A DNA stretch of 64,000 nt from Phoronis australis (lineage: Eukaryota > Phoronida > Phoronidae). The position numbers were made by a program, and so were the translations under genes. The DNA lies in assembly GCA_002633005.1 (NCBI GenBank), contig NMRA01000372.1, positions 39,098-103,097 on the forward strand. The letters are read 5' to 3'. Positions 1 through 13,600 of this stretch are shown one piece after another; position 1 is the first letter of the stretch; each line of letters begins with the position of its first letter. The notes below the pieces were generated by a model. It ran no database searches and was not told the origin of the DNA. It was given only the letters and a program-made list of their open reading frames with translations.

Positions 1-141
1 GCACTTTCGAAGCAAATCTACAGCTTGCTTAGTCAATCTTATGCTATTACAGCGTTTTATCCAATCATAAGCCAGAAACATCATCGGCTGTTAAATAATG
101 TAGACTCTAGGATTAGATTTTTAAAAAATATTTTACTTTAC

Positions 142-3100
142 CTTGAAATAAGTTACCCCGATGTGTTCATTCAGAGAGAAAACGACAATTTCAAAGAAGG
201 ACATTACGATGAGCTGAAGCGGACTTGTCTTTCCAAGAACTGCACCGAACGATATCAGGACCGCCGCTGCTGCAAACTCTGCCGTGGTTAACCTATATGA
301 AGGCAGCGTTCGTTATGTGTGCAACACATTATGGCGACAAGTTATCACCAACATGATTTGTACCACAGTACAACTAATAGATCCAGTGTTTCAAGTGTCG
401 TGATGAATAACTTGTGAATTCTTTAGACCAGGTCCCTGAGTTTAATCTTTGTATCCAAAACAAAATCGAAATTATTTTCGGTATTTTCTATTCTACTTTT
501 GTACGACCTCAAGTTAGGTGTCTTTTATTCTCTGCTCCTGTACATTATGGTATATGCGTTACTGCGTACTTGATTGCACCGGGCGTGTGTTCAGTAGACG
601 CTAGGACCTACGCTAGGACCTAGCTAAAACCTAGTCAAAGTCACGTGTTCTCATTTAAAATACATGGCAAGTCTTGCTTTTTAGCAAGGTCCTAGCGTTA
701 CTGAACGGGAGGCTGGATTCGAGGTACAAGCTCGAGCAAAAGCTCACGATTTCGAATAAATATTTAAAATTTCGAGTTCAGACTCGAACTTGAAGCATTG
801 ATGTTGGAGTCACCAAGTGCGAGCTAGAATTAGACAGTTATTCGCACACGGCAAACCATTGCTTACTCGAGCAAATAAGAATGGACATTTATCTCAAATT
901 TGCAAAAAATGTAGAATAGAAAAGGATTTCGAATTGCATTTTGAGCAAAACGATTAGACACTGGGCCCAGATTATTATTTAAACCTCGCGAGTGTTTATT
1001 TTTGTTGAAGCAGGCATATATAAAGACCAAAATATATTCAGAATATCCCTATGGCTCACCGTTTCTGACCACGGGAATAAGTCATGGAAGAGCGGGTAAC
1101 AATAGTAACATCAACTAGTGATATTTCACTCCGTAGAGCTGTTACGTATTTTCATAAATGAGATGTCAGCAAAGGCGATTGTCAATGAGCACGTGCGGAC
1201 AATTCTCTTTATGGTCGTCTAATTAAGCACATTCGAGAAAATAGTGGAACGATCATTTTGGGTGAAATTTGATAATTTACTTGCATTTTTTTGCGCAATT
1301 TGTAAATTTTTGAGACAAGTCAGTTAACACGTTTGGTTGTCATTAGCTTCAGTTTTTAGGCTGAGAACCACACTGCCCATGACATGGTAACTCACGAGAT
1401 TATGTTCACCGATATCTTCCCGTCATGCATCTCAAGTAGACCACTCATGATAATGTGCCACTGGACGACGAACGAAGCGATCAACATATTGACGCTGATG
1501 GCGCTGTATCCATACTTTCTAAGAAACGTCATCAGGAAGCCAAAGCCGATGTACATCATCACGTGAACATCTTGGAACACTGAAAACAAAAGAGAGTGTC
1601 ACGTCATGTAGTCGTGTATTGTTGTTAGTATGTAACGAAATTTATGATATTTATGGTTGAAAAGAATTTGTTTTTCGTAGATTTAAATACCAGCAGCATC
1701 ATAACCGCCATTATCATCGTCGTCGCCTTTGTCGTCATCAGTAATTTGACTTTGTTTTAAATATACTATTTAATTTACATTCAGCCTCATGCGCCAAGTT
1801 GGAACACTTGATGGGTTTAGTGAGTCAAAAGAAATCAGTTTGCAGTGGTGGATTTAGGGGGAGGGGGAATGGGTCAATGCCCCCCTATAATTCTTCAAGA
1901 CTCCATTTGGCAGTTCGGGACAAAGCCTTGGTTAATACTCTGTCCTGCACCCCATAGCCCTCAACCCAAAATCCTGGATCCGCCCCTGGTTTGTGGTTTT
2001 CTTATTTCAGTGTTATATTTCAAATACTTTTAAAACGTGGGCGTGCTTTTCGCGGAAACGTCACTGATTACATATGGTGATAATGGCTCAGTGAGTACCC
2101 ATAATGCATGAGTCTGCTTAACTCAATACGGCGGCCATTTTAGGTGGTGGTGTACCAGCAAAATAAAAATCAAACAGAAAAATTCATATCAAATTCACTT
2201 AATTTTGACAATACTTGGACTACTGTTGAATTCGTGCTCCTTATATTTAAGTATTGATTGAACTAACTTTCGTTAATACCAGTTTTATGACATTTAACAA
2301 AAATGAAAAGGAAAAATATCTTTAAAGGGAAATGCATATTCTGAAAATCAAATTAATTGAAACGCTAACACTTACTGAAAAACGATGTTCGTAAATCCCC
2401 TGCCTTTGTATTTTCCAGTGCTTCCCAGTCGATGTTTCCCCAATCTGATTAACGTATTCTCTCCATATACTGCCACCTTTATGTTCCCTTGGTACAGTAT
2501 CCCCTTCTGTCTGATTGTTTCTTTGCCTATTAATTGAATTTCTTCATGACATCTGTATGTGTGTTAGGTGCATGAGCCCCCATGCAACAAAATGACAACA
2601 AAAATGCGCAACTTCCTGTGTCAGTAAATAACATGTGGGTTGCTATTGATCCGAGTGCAAAATTGTGAATTACAGGTAACACACAAAGCAATCGTTTCGC
2701 CTTCGACGGTTTAGCCGATTGTCTATTAAAATCGGCGATATTTGATAAAGTCATGAGTCGTACTACATGGGACTGAAAAGGTAACCCTGTGACGTTTGTT
2801 CCCAAAACACGCGTAAGAGCAACATTGTTGAACATACGTCATCCACAAGAATATTTAAGATAAAATTGTTGTTAGGATACACGTTTATTGACAAACGTTA
2901 GCTTCCATATTCAATAACCCACAGGCGTTATATTACCTTTATATAAAAAGGGATCCAAAACATCCTGGACACTACAGAGACACGTCATTTTTGAATGCTC
3001 TACGTAAAATTTTTATGTATATTCTGAACTCATGACTGACCTCGTGGACCGAAGGGAATTACTGGTCGAGGAACAGGCAAATTTTAGAAAAGGATACTAA

Positions 3101-4566
3101 ACATATTCGCCTTACGCGTAGTTGTACAGAAAAACTTGACAAGTCCTGGAGCAAAATCTATTTAGTTTGCTCATTTTGATTTCACCAAGGCGTTTGACAG
3201 TGTAAGAAAGTAACTTTGTTATATTTTAATCCAGTGTAAACTCCATGGTTCCATATTTAAAATCATTCAGACGCTGCATAGTCATGTTAAAGGCTAGGTA
3301 AGACAAACAAAGGTCTATCACAATCTTTTGATTGTTATTGTGGAGTGATACAAGGCTGTATGGTCAGTTGTATTCTTTGCGTTGTATACATACGGGAGTA
3401 TATTCGTAAATCCTGATTTTTCTGATATCCGTGTGTTACTCTTTGCTGGTGATGTTACTATTGTAAGTGACACTGCACGTGGTCTACAACGCTAGCTTAA
3501 CTACGTAGAAAGGTTTTGTAATAAGTGGAGCCTAAGTGATAACATTGCTAAGTCAAACGTAATGGTTTTTATGAAAGGGATGGACAGGAAAATCAGTGGT
3601 ATTGACAAGATAACGAAGTAAAATCTGTCAGTTATTAAACATACCTTGGAATTTGGTTTCCGTGCAGACCTAAGTGGAATGTATGTTGTAGAACGCTCGA
3701 ACCACAAGGGTCAAAAGCATTTAATATAATATAAAAACATCGTTTAATGAAATCCAGGCTTAGGGATCCAAAAACAGCGTTTGACTCGATGGTTCTCCTT
3801 ATGTACATTGGTCTATGAAGCTGAAATATGGTGAACTTGTCAAGTTAAGGAGATAGACCTGCTTCAAGATGAACCTTGCAAATGGGTGTTGTACAGTGAT
3901 AAGAAGTCCAACGTTATTGCACGTGCAGAGAGTGACAGACCCAGTTGGAGCTCATCGTACGTCAGCAAACAGATTAAATGTTTTTTAAAGTTGGCTAAAA
4001 CTTTGCTATGAAATGTTAAAACGTTAAGAAAACGGAGGTCTAACAAGCTGGTGTTCAAGATTTAAACCAATGCTGTTTGAAAACTGTTTGGTTGTTCCAA
4101 GGTGTTGGATACGAGCGTATATTTATTAGTTAATTGAGAGGTGTACAGTTACAGATTGGCGCATTTGGGGATAGTGCGACTTTTATATTGAAATAGTAAT
4201 ACCAACTTCTATTGTGAACCATGGTTGTCTGTCAAGCTAGACCCGCAACTTAAATTTGCGCTCGCAAATCTTAGGTGCAGCACTCATAAGTTAAATATAG
4301 AAATAGGCTGAAGAAATAACGTCACAAACGACAAAAAGATTATGCTAGTTCTGTAATATAGGCGAAGTTGAAACAGAAGTTTCACTGTCTTTTCGTATGC
4401 CCTGTGTTTGATGATATAAGTAGAAAATTTCTACTGGCAGACTGAAGGTCGTCCAAGCGTGGATCGTTTAAGAGCATTATTCACGAACCAGTCGAACATT
4501 AAATTTTTGCCTTTGTACATAAAAGAGATTTTGTGTGACGAGATTGACCCAATTCAACTTGTCCAA

Positions 4567-4620
<54 letters not shown>

Positions 4621-7600
4621 GTCATGATCACGATCATCACCGTCATCATCGTGACCATCGTGATCGTCGTCGTCGTCGTCGTCGTCTTTGTCATCGTCAT
4701 CATCACTATCATTGTGCAAAATGGAACTATGGGCCACTCAATTACAGTGTTGTTGTTACTGTAGCTTCACTGCGTGGTTTATTAGAGGAATAACAAGAAA
4801 ACTTGGAATGACTCCACACTATAACGGAACTAGACACCATCGAGCCGGGGAGGCACCGAAAAGAGGAAACAATGGTCCCTAGGGATTTTGAGCAGGAACG
4901 TCGAGACGGGAGAACATAGGCACAGTGAAACATAGCGACAGCGGATACAGGGAATGGGAACATGCTTGTAGGGACAGAAGCACATAGGGGCAGGGAACAT
5001 CGGATATGGTAAGCAATGGTTCACGAGGATATTGGGACAACAAAACATTGGTCTGGGAAAAGTTTGTCAGGGGAATATATAGAGCTTTGGAAAACATCGG
5101 AACTGAAAAAGGTGAGAAAAACGGTGAATGAAGCAGTTGCATCAGTATAGAGTTACATTTGGCTTCAAACTGCAGTTAAACTGATATTTTGTAATTTTAA
5201 CGAAAAGTCTGCACCAAGCTTAACCGTTTTCTATTTTAGAGAAATCAGTGTTGACAGGTTGTAGTAACGCGCAACATTTAAGCAAATCCACCAAAGCTTT
5301 CAAAGCAGAAGTGGATTTGGTGAGAGCCCTGAAAATGTCATCTTGGATCTTTTAAATATGATTATTAAAAAGGAAAACGCTTGATGAATTAACGCAGCTA
5401 TTAATGTATATGAAGTGGATTAACTTTTGATTGATGTTGCCATGGTGACATTAAATGTTCGCATACACTTTCAGTATTTTTAGAAACGTGGAGGCGGCAT
5501 TAAAACTACAAACATCACATTTATGCATATTTTTACGAAAAAATTTACATTAAGGGCTCAAGCAGAATGTGATGCGTCTAACAGCAAAGTAAATGTTAGT
5601 GCAATAACGATCATCCTGGAATAAATAATTTGACCCCTACTAAAGGTCACGCACTGAAATTTCGAACATGTATTAGTTTAAAGCCACCCTGTGCACAAAC
5701 AAAACTAAGACTCCTACAGTTACAAGTCTGGTCTTATTTTGTACCTTATTCGGATTAAATACGATTGCTGCACTGGAGAAGAAATGTGTGTGCGTAATTA
5801 CTTGACACCAGGTCAACAAGTTGCCTTGTCGTGACGTGTCTAATAAGCGCCAAACATGTTCTCATAATCTCTCACTTCTTCAGCTGAATAAAAAACAATT
5901 TGAAACCAGCTTTATAGTAAAATGTGACTTAAATTAGAAATTTTTGACGGCCAAAAAGGCGGATTCATAACAGTTTAAAAATATTCACCGAAGTTTGTAA
6001 TGAATTTCAATTAACACACCGCAAGCCATGTGACTTTCTAACTGGAAAATGAATGGTCATATAAAAAATCTCCTCATGCGCAGACAATAACGTTCACAGT
6101 ACCAGGATCACCTAAGGGTTCTCGCCTTGCTCAATCAAGGTTTAGCATGACTAACGTTGCCATTTAGCCATCGTCATAAGAGTCAAGCAATCTATAAGTA
6201 ACCACCAACGCTCTTGCCAAAGGCAACCAGCGTCGTGTCAAGCAAACAGCCATGAATAAACCTCCTGTTCAGTCACAACGCTAGGACCTCGCTAAAAAGC
6301 AAGACTTCGCGAGATTACGTGAGATATTTCCGTGTATTTTAAGTAAGAGCACGTGTCTAAAACTAGATTTTAACTAGGTCCTAGCGTAGGTCCTGGCGTT
6401 ACTGAACGCACGCCTGCTCCCTTCTGTCCGGGACTTTGCCCCCACCTGCTCTTCATCGGACAGTCGAACAAGAACGTTCACATGACAGGATAAATTTGTG
6501 GCTCCCGAATACACCCAAGGTGTAAGAGAAGTCGCGGCTCATTCCGCGTATCAGCGAGTGAAATCGTTTAGTGACACGTGTCATGTGCTTCGCTTGAAAT
6601 GCATGGCCAAACTCGAAAGAAACTATCAGCTCAAAGTGTTCACAGGACCTAACCTACTGGCAAGTCGCATTCTTGTAAATTGAGAGTCTTATGGCGAATA
6701 TGTCGACGGGTTCTTGTTCGGATTGTCATCGTTTTTTTGTATTTAACGTGTACACTCAAGCAGCATGTTTGTGCCTGCCGGTGCAATTCGAGCTAGTGAA
6801 TTCATTGCGCATTTCAGCGAAGCAGAACACTGTTTTATTGCCCACAAAACCTGGATTGAACAAAATGCGGGAGGAATGTGGTGGCCCGATTAGCTAACCT
6901 ACCAATATGGCGCATTTTCTCATTATCATAGAAATCAGGTCCTCTACACAATCATTAGTAATACGAAGCTATTTGCCGACTCGGCACGCTAAAATTAACT
7001 CGTTAATGTATTTATCCAGAGTGCAAATTTCGGGCTACTGTTATTTATAGTTGTAACGCACCCCCTCTGCAGTTAATTCCAAGGTAGTGTTTACAACAAT
7101 AACAAAAATGTTATGCCCACAGGGGTAATTGTCTAGACAAACTAGGTGAAGAAAACAGCAAAGAATTCGAAATGAATGAGCACTACCGACAACTTCCAAA
7201 GCAACATTATTCGAGTTAACAATTGTTTGTCAAAAATACATTAAACCAGTGATGTTGTGTTAAATGCGTGGTACGTGTACGCCCGAGGCTCATCGTAACA
7301 GCACAGTATTTTAAACTGCACCTTTGCACTTTCAAAATAACTGGGACGCTCAATTTTCAGGACAAATGATCTTAGTTAGCAAGACAACATGATAAGGGTC
7401 AACATCACACATTTCTTTTCCAGCAGTGTAAAAAATGATGAATTCTATATTACCTGAGTTTGTGTTTCGCAAAGTTTTGGACTCCGTATGTGAGGTCATA
7501 AAATATCATATAGTGTTCTTCAAATTGCAATTTATGATCGACATATGTCCCGGATAATATATAAATGATACGTGCGTCGCAAGCTCGTTACCAGAGATGA

Positions 7601-10600
7601 AAGGAGACTGATTTAGGCGATATAAGGTCATTTATTATGACGAGTACAATTACAATAAAATGAATACAGGTAAATAAGTATAATAGGTAATCTCTGGTAA
7701 GATGGGCAATAAAAAGCGCCACAGAGGTGTAACATTCTACTTCATTAGTGTTCACAAACGTTTCGATTACTCCAACCACTAAAAATACGAACATAGATCA
7801 ACATTCCTTCAGATTCATTTGCGGATACCTCAGTGCAGCATATACTCGACCATAGTTACTAGCTTTGACCAGGGGCCCGTTCTAAGAAACTGACTTTAGT
7901 TCATTTTTTACTTAACTCTAAGATTTGTCTCAACTTTCAAACTTTGAAACTTCCACATCAGGTTAGTGTATCAAATCTAAGGCAAAATTTAAGTCAAAAA
8001 CTTAAGTTAAACTTAAGATCACTTTCTTGGAACGGACTTAATACAAATTGAAGTTTGGTCTTAAATTTGACACAAATTTAAGATTTGCCTTCGATGGGTG
8101 AGTTTTCTTGGAACCGGCGCCTGAACTATAAAACAAACAATTTGTTGTTTTTTGAGATTTTATTAAAAATTGTCGGTTATCACCGTTGTCCGCCAGACAT
8201 TCGCTGACGTCACGGCCTGTATTTTTACCTGAACGCTTGCCTCTTAGATTAAAGATGCCATGTCTCATTAACACTGCGAATATTCAAATTTGTAGCAAGC
8301 GCCACCTAATGACTTCCTGGAATAATGTGTGTACAGGAAAGAAACAATTTGTAAAAAACACTACCACTGATAAACTTAAAAACAAGTGTGAACATATAAA
8401 AACCCAAGTAATTCCGAATATTACGCAATCGTTATTTCATAGCGAAATAAACAAATACTTAAAACTGTGCCTTGTTGCATAAGGGTAACGACAATGCTGT
8501 GGTGGTTTCCCAGGAAATCCCGGGAGAAGTATGGTCAAATTCCTGGAATTCCAGAGACCCAAAATGGCATGACGATGAATATTATCCAAGATGACAATAC
8601 ATGAAGTTACATGCTTTCTTCGTTCTTCTGACGGCATTTGCTCCTCTTACGCCATGATGAAAGATTACCATACTCATTTACATAAAAATAGTCTTTCAAA
8701 ACGAGACTCGCGAGATTGTATTGGTAACTGGTTCACTGATGGTTTCCGGCACACTGGAGCACCCGATGTTGTTTGTTAAGTAAAACTTCATTTGTAAGCT
8801 CACAATTTAATGAGACTATGCATCTTTAAGTCAGCTAGCACAGCATTTATAAGCGGCCACACAGGTTCCCACTTCGAGCCCGAACTTGGCATGTTCTCAA
8901 AAAGTCACTTTTCTTACCAATAATGTCACTTTAAGCCTGCATATCTCCCGAAAAGAGCAAACAGACTAGAATTTACCGTCGCTAAAAGAAATACGTGTAA
9001 GAAATTGAAAGGACTATCAAACTTAACAGGGTCAGAGTATATGCCGAAGCGGGCATCTTCATGATATTTATTTTTAGTGACTGAAAGGCTCCTGGATTCA
9101 ACAAGACCGCAAACTGTATAGCCTACGCTGTCACTTGTTCGAAATTGTAGCTGCAAATTCTCCAACATTTTTAAAAAACTGCCTTAGTTTACGTTTTTAC
9201 GTTCACTAATCACTTTCTACAATAAGGACAACGGCACTTCTGAAATGGTTAAAATGGTTCACGGAGTCCATTAGGCAAACCTGACCTTCCTTTAATGACT
9301 GAGTTAAAAGTTTTAAAACTCTTGAAATGCAATTTAACAATTTAATGCCCTCTCGTGTCCATTCGGAGAATTTGCGAGGCTCTGAACTCCAGCTGACTCT
9401 TAACTTGGAGACAAGTCTCTTCGAAGCCTTTGTGTTGCATTTCTTAAAATTTCGGAGGAACTTGGAAAAGGCCTCACAAACTGTCATGGGATCTTAATAT
9501 TGGATGTCGTGACACGTTGGGTTTCGAGTGACGGTTGTCTCGCTCTGTTGACTGTGCCTGACCTAGTAGGTTGTTGCAGGTCAGGCGATAACTCAGGAGA
9601 CATTTTATGAAATTATAGTAAATCATTTTTAATGGAACAGAAATACAGAGTTTTAAATCATTTTCAACATTGTACATTCACGGTCCAAGCATTTCAGTAT
9701 CGGACATTTAGCCAGTATACGCCACTAAGTCGTGAACTAGAGCCTTTCTCTGGCAATATCTTGTGTCATGTCACTGTTTTACGACATTGACTAATTTAGG
9801 AATTTTTTTAATATGATTTTTATATTTCAAGTAACACGTTATTTTGTTTCAAACATGTTTATTATATTTTTGTGTCTAGTTTTTGTTGTTTTCGCGTTTA
9901 ATAAAGCAGCGCGTGACATCAACTTTTACAATCAGGTCTTACTAAGCCCTAGGCAAACCAAAAGTATTAGGTGTGATATAATTCAAGCCTAAATTTTGAA
10001 TTTATAAAAGAAGTAACTTCTTGCCTTAAATTATTCACACCAGCTAAACTTATTTCATCGTCCCGACAACACACCATAATCGCCATCTAGTGACATGCAG
10101 CGGGGTGACCGCGCTTTGGAGAACGTCAAATTGAGCGATCTTATTCGACGGTGCTTCATCTAAAATAGCTCAAAAACGAAGTCGATGGCCTCTGTATTTC
10201 GTAAAAAACACGACGGAGGTCAAATAAATTGAAAATAATAAAGGTGTATTTTTTGGTGTAGACGCTGAATCTCTAATATTTGACGTCATAACTCAAAATC
10301 CAGAAAAACCGTTCACCTACTCCGATATCATAAAGTTAGTGAACCGAAGATGAAATAAAAGCTGTCCAAAACGAAACTGAAATCTTACACGGAAATAATC
10401 CAGAATTTCAATCAGTAATCTAATTAAAAGTGGCTTTACAAGAAGTCACTTAATTTTCAAATGTCTGCCTATGTATCTGTATATAGGCGGCTGCAACGGA
10501 AAACTGTAATTCGCTAAACCCCGCGGATTTTTAGCAGACAGACCCCTAAATACGAAATTTTCAAAAAATGTCAATGACAAATTAAAACTGTTTCGAACAC

Positions 10601-13600
10601 CCTTAATAGTAAGAAATCATTTTACTAAATGAACCAACGACGCTTAAGAACTGAGGTCTGCATCATGAAGGAGGACTATGAAATTCAGTTTTACGCTCCT
10701 CACTGAGCTATTTTTGAAAACTAATTGACTCTCACTTGGACTAAAGCCTGAGATCTGTCGTTACTGGTATGGTTTTTGTAAAGTATATTTAGATTATGAT
10801 TTGCTCATAATTACATGGCTGTGAAACTTTTTTTCGAGCAATTGCGAAGTGGGATCGCAAGACCCAATTCTGTCGCACGTGTCAAGTCGTACGTGTTTTA
10901 ACACGTACGACTTAAAAGTCGTACGTGTTAAGTCGTACGTGTTAAGCCACTTTTATGCAAAAGACTGCTGGGTTCGTGCTAGATATGCAGACGATGTGTT
11001 GCTGGGGTCGACCCATTTGTATGAATGAGTACCGGCCATGTCTGGCAAAACATAGCCATCGCTGGACTTGATTCCCTGAAGAGGGCGTTTGAAAATCCTA
11101 GTTCACCCCGCTGCAGAAATCTGGGCTAGCATCCGGTTGGCCGTGACGGATTCACGATTCCCCATGTACCCTAAAGAATGTAAATCAACTCTTTTCTAAA
11201 TCGAAGCAAGCGATTACTGTTGTCATTGTCAATTTCTGATTTCTCGTTTACCCCATTTGTGAGTATAATTAACATACGGGTACTTGCCCATTCCATTTAT
11301 AACGTGTAGCATTTTGGTCAAAAACAACTTTTGTGATTTTTTCATACCCATTGGAAATAGGATACGTGATACTTATGTGACTATTGGAAACGTTCCTTTG
11401 GCTGAAAACACAAGGAAACAAAAGACACTATATTTGCAGTGCAGTTTGGTGCACCTATGTATTCGCCCTTACATGTACAAATCACAAATGTGTGTGTAAA
11501 TCGCACAGGTGCGAAGTTCGTGTCACATTTATGCATTGTTTTAAACATTCTGCAACCATTCGCAGGCAATGTTTTATTAAAAGTACTTATTTTTGGTATC
11601 ATAGTCAGTTAAACCGCAACACATTAGACACCCCACACCTACAATCAGCCTTTACATGTCGAGAAAATGAGCACGTGTATCAGTACTTGAACAGTATACC
11701 GTGCACAATGAGAGCTCATTGCACGCGCGTGTATAATGGTGAGTTTACGTGCATGTGTTCCTTTCCTGTCTTCACTTTGAGACAACTCGTTTGGACGCAT
11801 ACGTCACCCTGCTGCGAGCTTGAGACAAGTCGGTTGGACGCGTACGTCACCCTGCTGCGAGTTTGAGACAACTTGTTTGGAAGCGAGTTAGATTCGTTGG
11901 TAACACGGATGGATAGCTATGAAACACGTGCCAATACATTTGGAAGAGTCTGCCGGTATTCGTTACAGTCACACTAACGCGCTTTTACATGTAGTGGGTG
12001 GTCAATCGTGTTTTAAATTTTAAGTGATCATACACAGGTTATGGAAAAAACCAGGTCATTGCAGCATCATTCACGTCAAAACAACTGAATATCATCAAAT
12101 ATTTGTTTTTGACCTGTTCTGCTGCGATGCTTCTCGCCTATCAAGAGTCGTGACGCTAACCCTATGAAATTTTAATCTACACCTATACGCGTAAACTGGT
12201 CCCCTATCAGGCAAGTAGCCAGCATTGCGCAGGGGGTGGTTCAAATTTCTTGAACGGTGGACCTTTGATATTTGCAAACGTCGACACTGTGGAGTTTTCC
12301 TTAAGCTCTCGAGTTGACGCAGCTTAATCGGGAAGAAAGGAAATTTGTATACACAACGATGACTCTCAGCTCTATGTTTCTGAGATGAAACCGAATTAGT
12401 AATACCAGAGGTGAGGATGCCGCGACGGTTGCTCGCAAATAACGGAACTCAATTTGGATGTAATGTGGTCCAAAACGTTCTCGCGCACTTCCTGCCAAAT
12501 TTTCAAATCACGCATGCTTAAATGAGTGATTACACCTACATGGACAGAAATATTTAGCCGGAGAATAACTTGACGCAATTTTTATCTAGTTATATGTTTT
12601 GTGTTACTGAAGTTACTTGCGTGACGTTGGAATTGTGAACATCCCAATACTCACCATTCGGTTCACCATTCCGCAGGTTTACTACTTCTGAGGTTCACTG
12701 CTGTAAAAAAGGATCTATCTTTTTCAACACATATGTATTTTTTACACTTTTAATGCAAAAATGAATGATATTACGGCTGTTTGATACAGTGAATGGTGTA
12801 CCTAGGGTATACCAAAAACAACGACCGGTTACTAAAATACTTCGTTTGGATTTCATATGCATGCGAAATTGCCTGCATGTCTTACGAACAATGAAAACGT
12901 TATTGCATTTTAAAAAATATGGAGTGAGAATACTGATGAATTATCAATCACGATACATTCATCAAATCTGTGCCAAAATCGCATCATTTCACAGCGCGAC
13001 TGAAAAGTTTAGGGCCGCGGCGCCAGAACCTCACCCACCGGAACTACGCACACGGCCGGGTTGAAATTAAATGTAGTTAGCAGGCTACCCTATCCCTGCC
13101 AGTCTTCACCGGCGAAGTCAGAGAGCCTCTTCTGTCTTCTTAAATTTAAAACCGTTGATCGCCGCAGCCCCGACCCGTCCCCCAGGTGCTGCCCATGCTT
13201 GATAATGAGTCGTTTGTTAGACTCAAGAATCACGATTGGCAGTGATTGGAACTGAGCTCATTTGTAAACAATGTAATCAATGAATTAAGAACTATTCAAC
13301 TTTTGCACACTCTTTGAATGGTTGCTAAATGGACACAAATACAATACTATATTCGTGTATGTTACGACTCATTAGCAGACAATCAGAGCAATCAACTGTG
13401 TGGCTCAATGGTTTGTTTATTGAGGTCGGGACTCCTGTTTGTGGGAGATCTGGGTTCGAATACTGGCTTCTTTGGCTGACAATCAAGCATTGCGCAAAGG
13501 CGTCTCCTACTCCTCTGAGCTCGTTCTTACTAGTGAATGTGCAAGGGTGTGAATTAGAACCTGGATATAACGAAAAAGCGACTCCTGGGGCTGTGCTTAT

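Noticed and set aside
25-291. Plus-strand 88-codon ORF
   Set aside because: Antisense shadow of Rh copy B exon 3.
4459-4764. Long ORFs of poly-Ile/Val (plus) and poly-Asn/Asp (minus)
   Set aside because: Translation of the ATT/GTC microsatellite; no gene evidence.
10977-11009. Plus-strand ARYADDVLLG, like an RT catalytic box
   Set aside because: An isolated stretch of about 15 residues followed by stops and without other RT blocks in order; chance or too decayed to support.
11384-11866. 160-codon plus-strand ORF rich in Cys and His
   Set aside because: No domain pattern; its 3' part is a 43-bp tandem repeat; surrounding DNA is intron.
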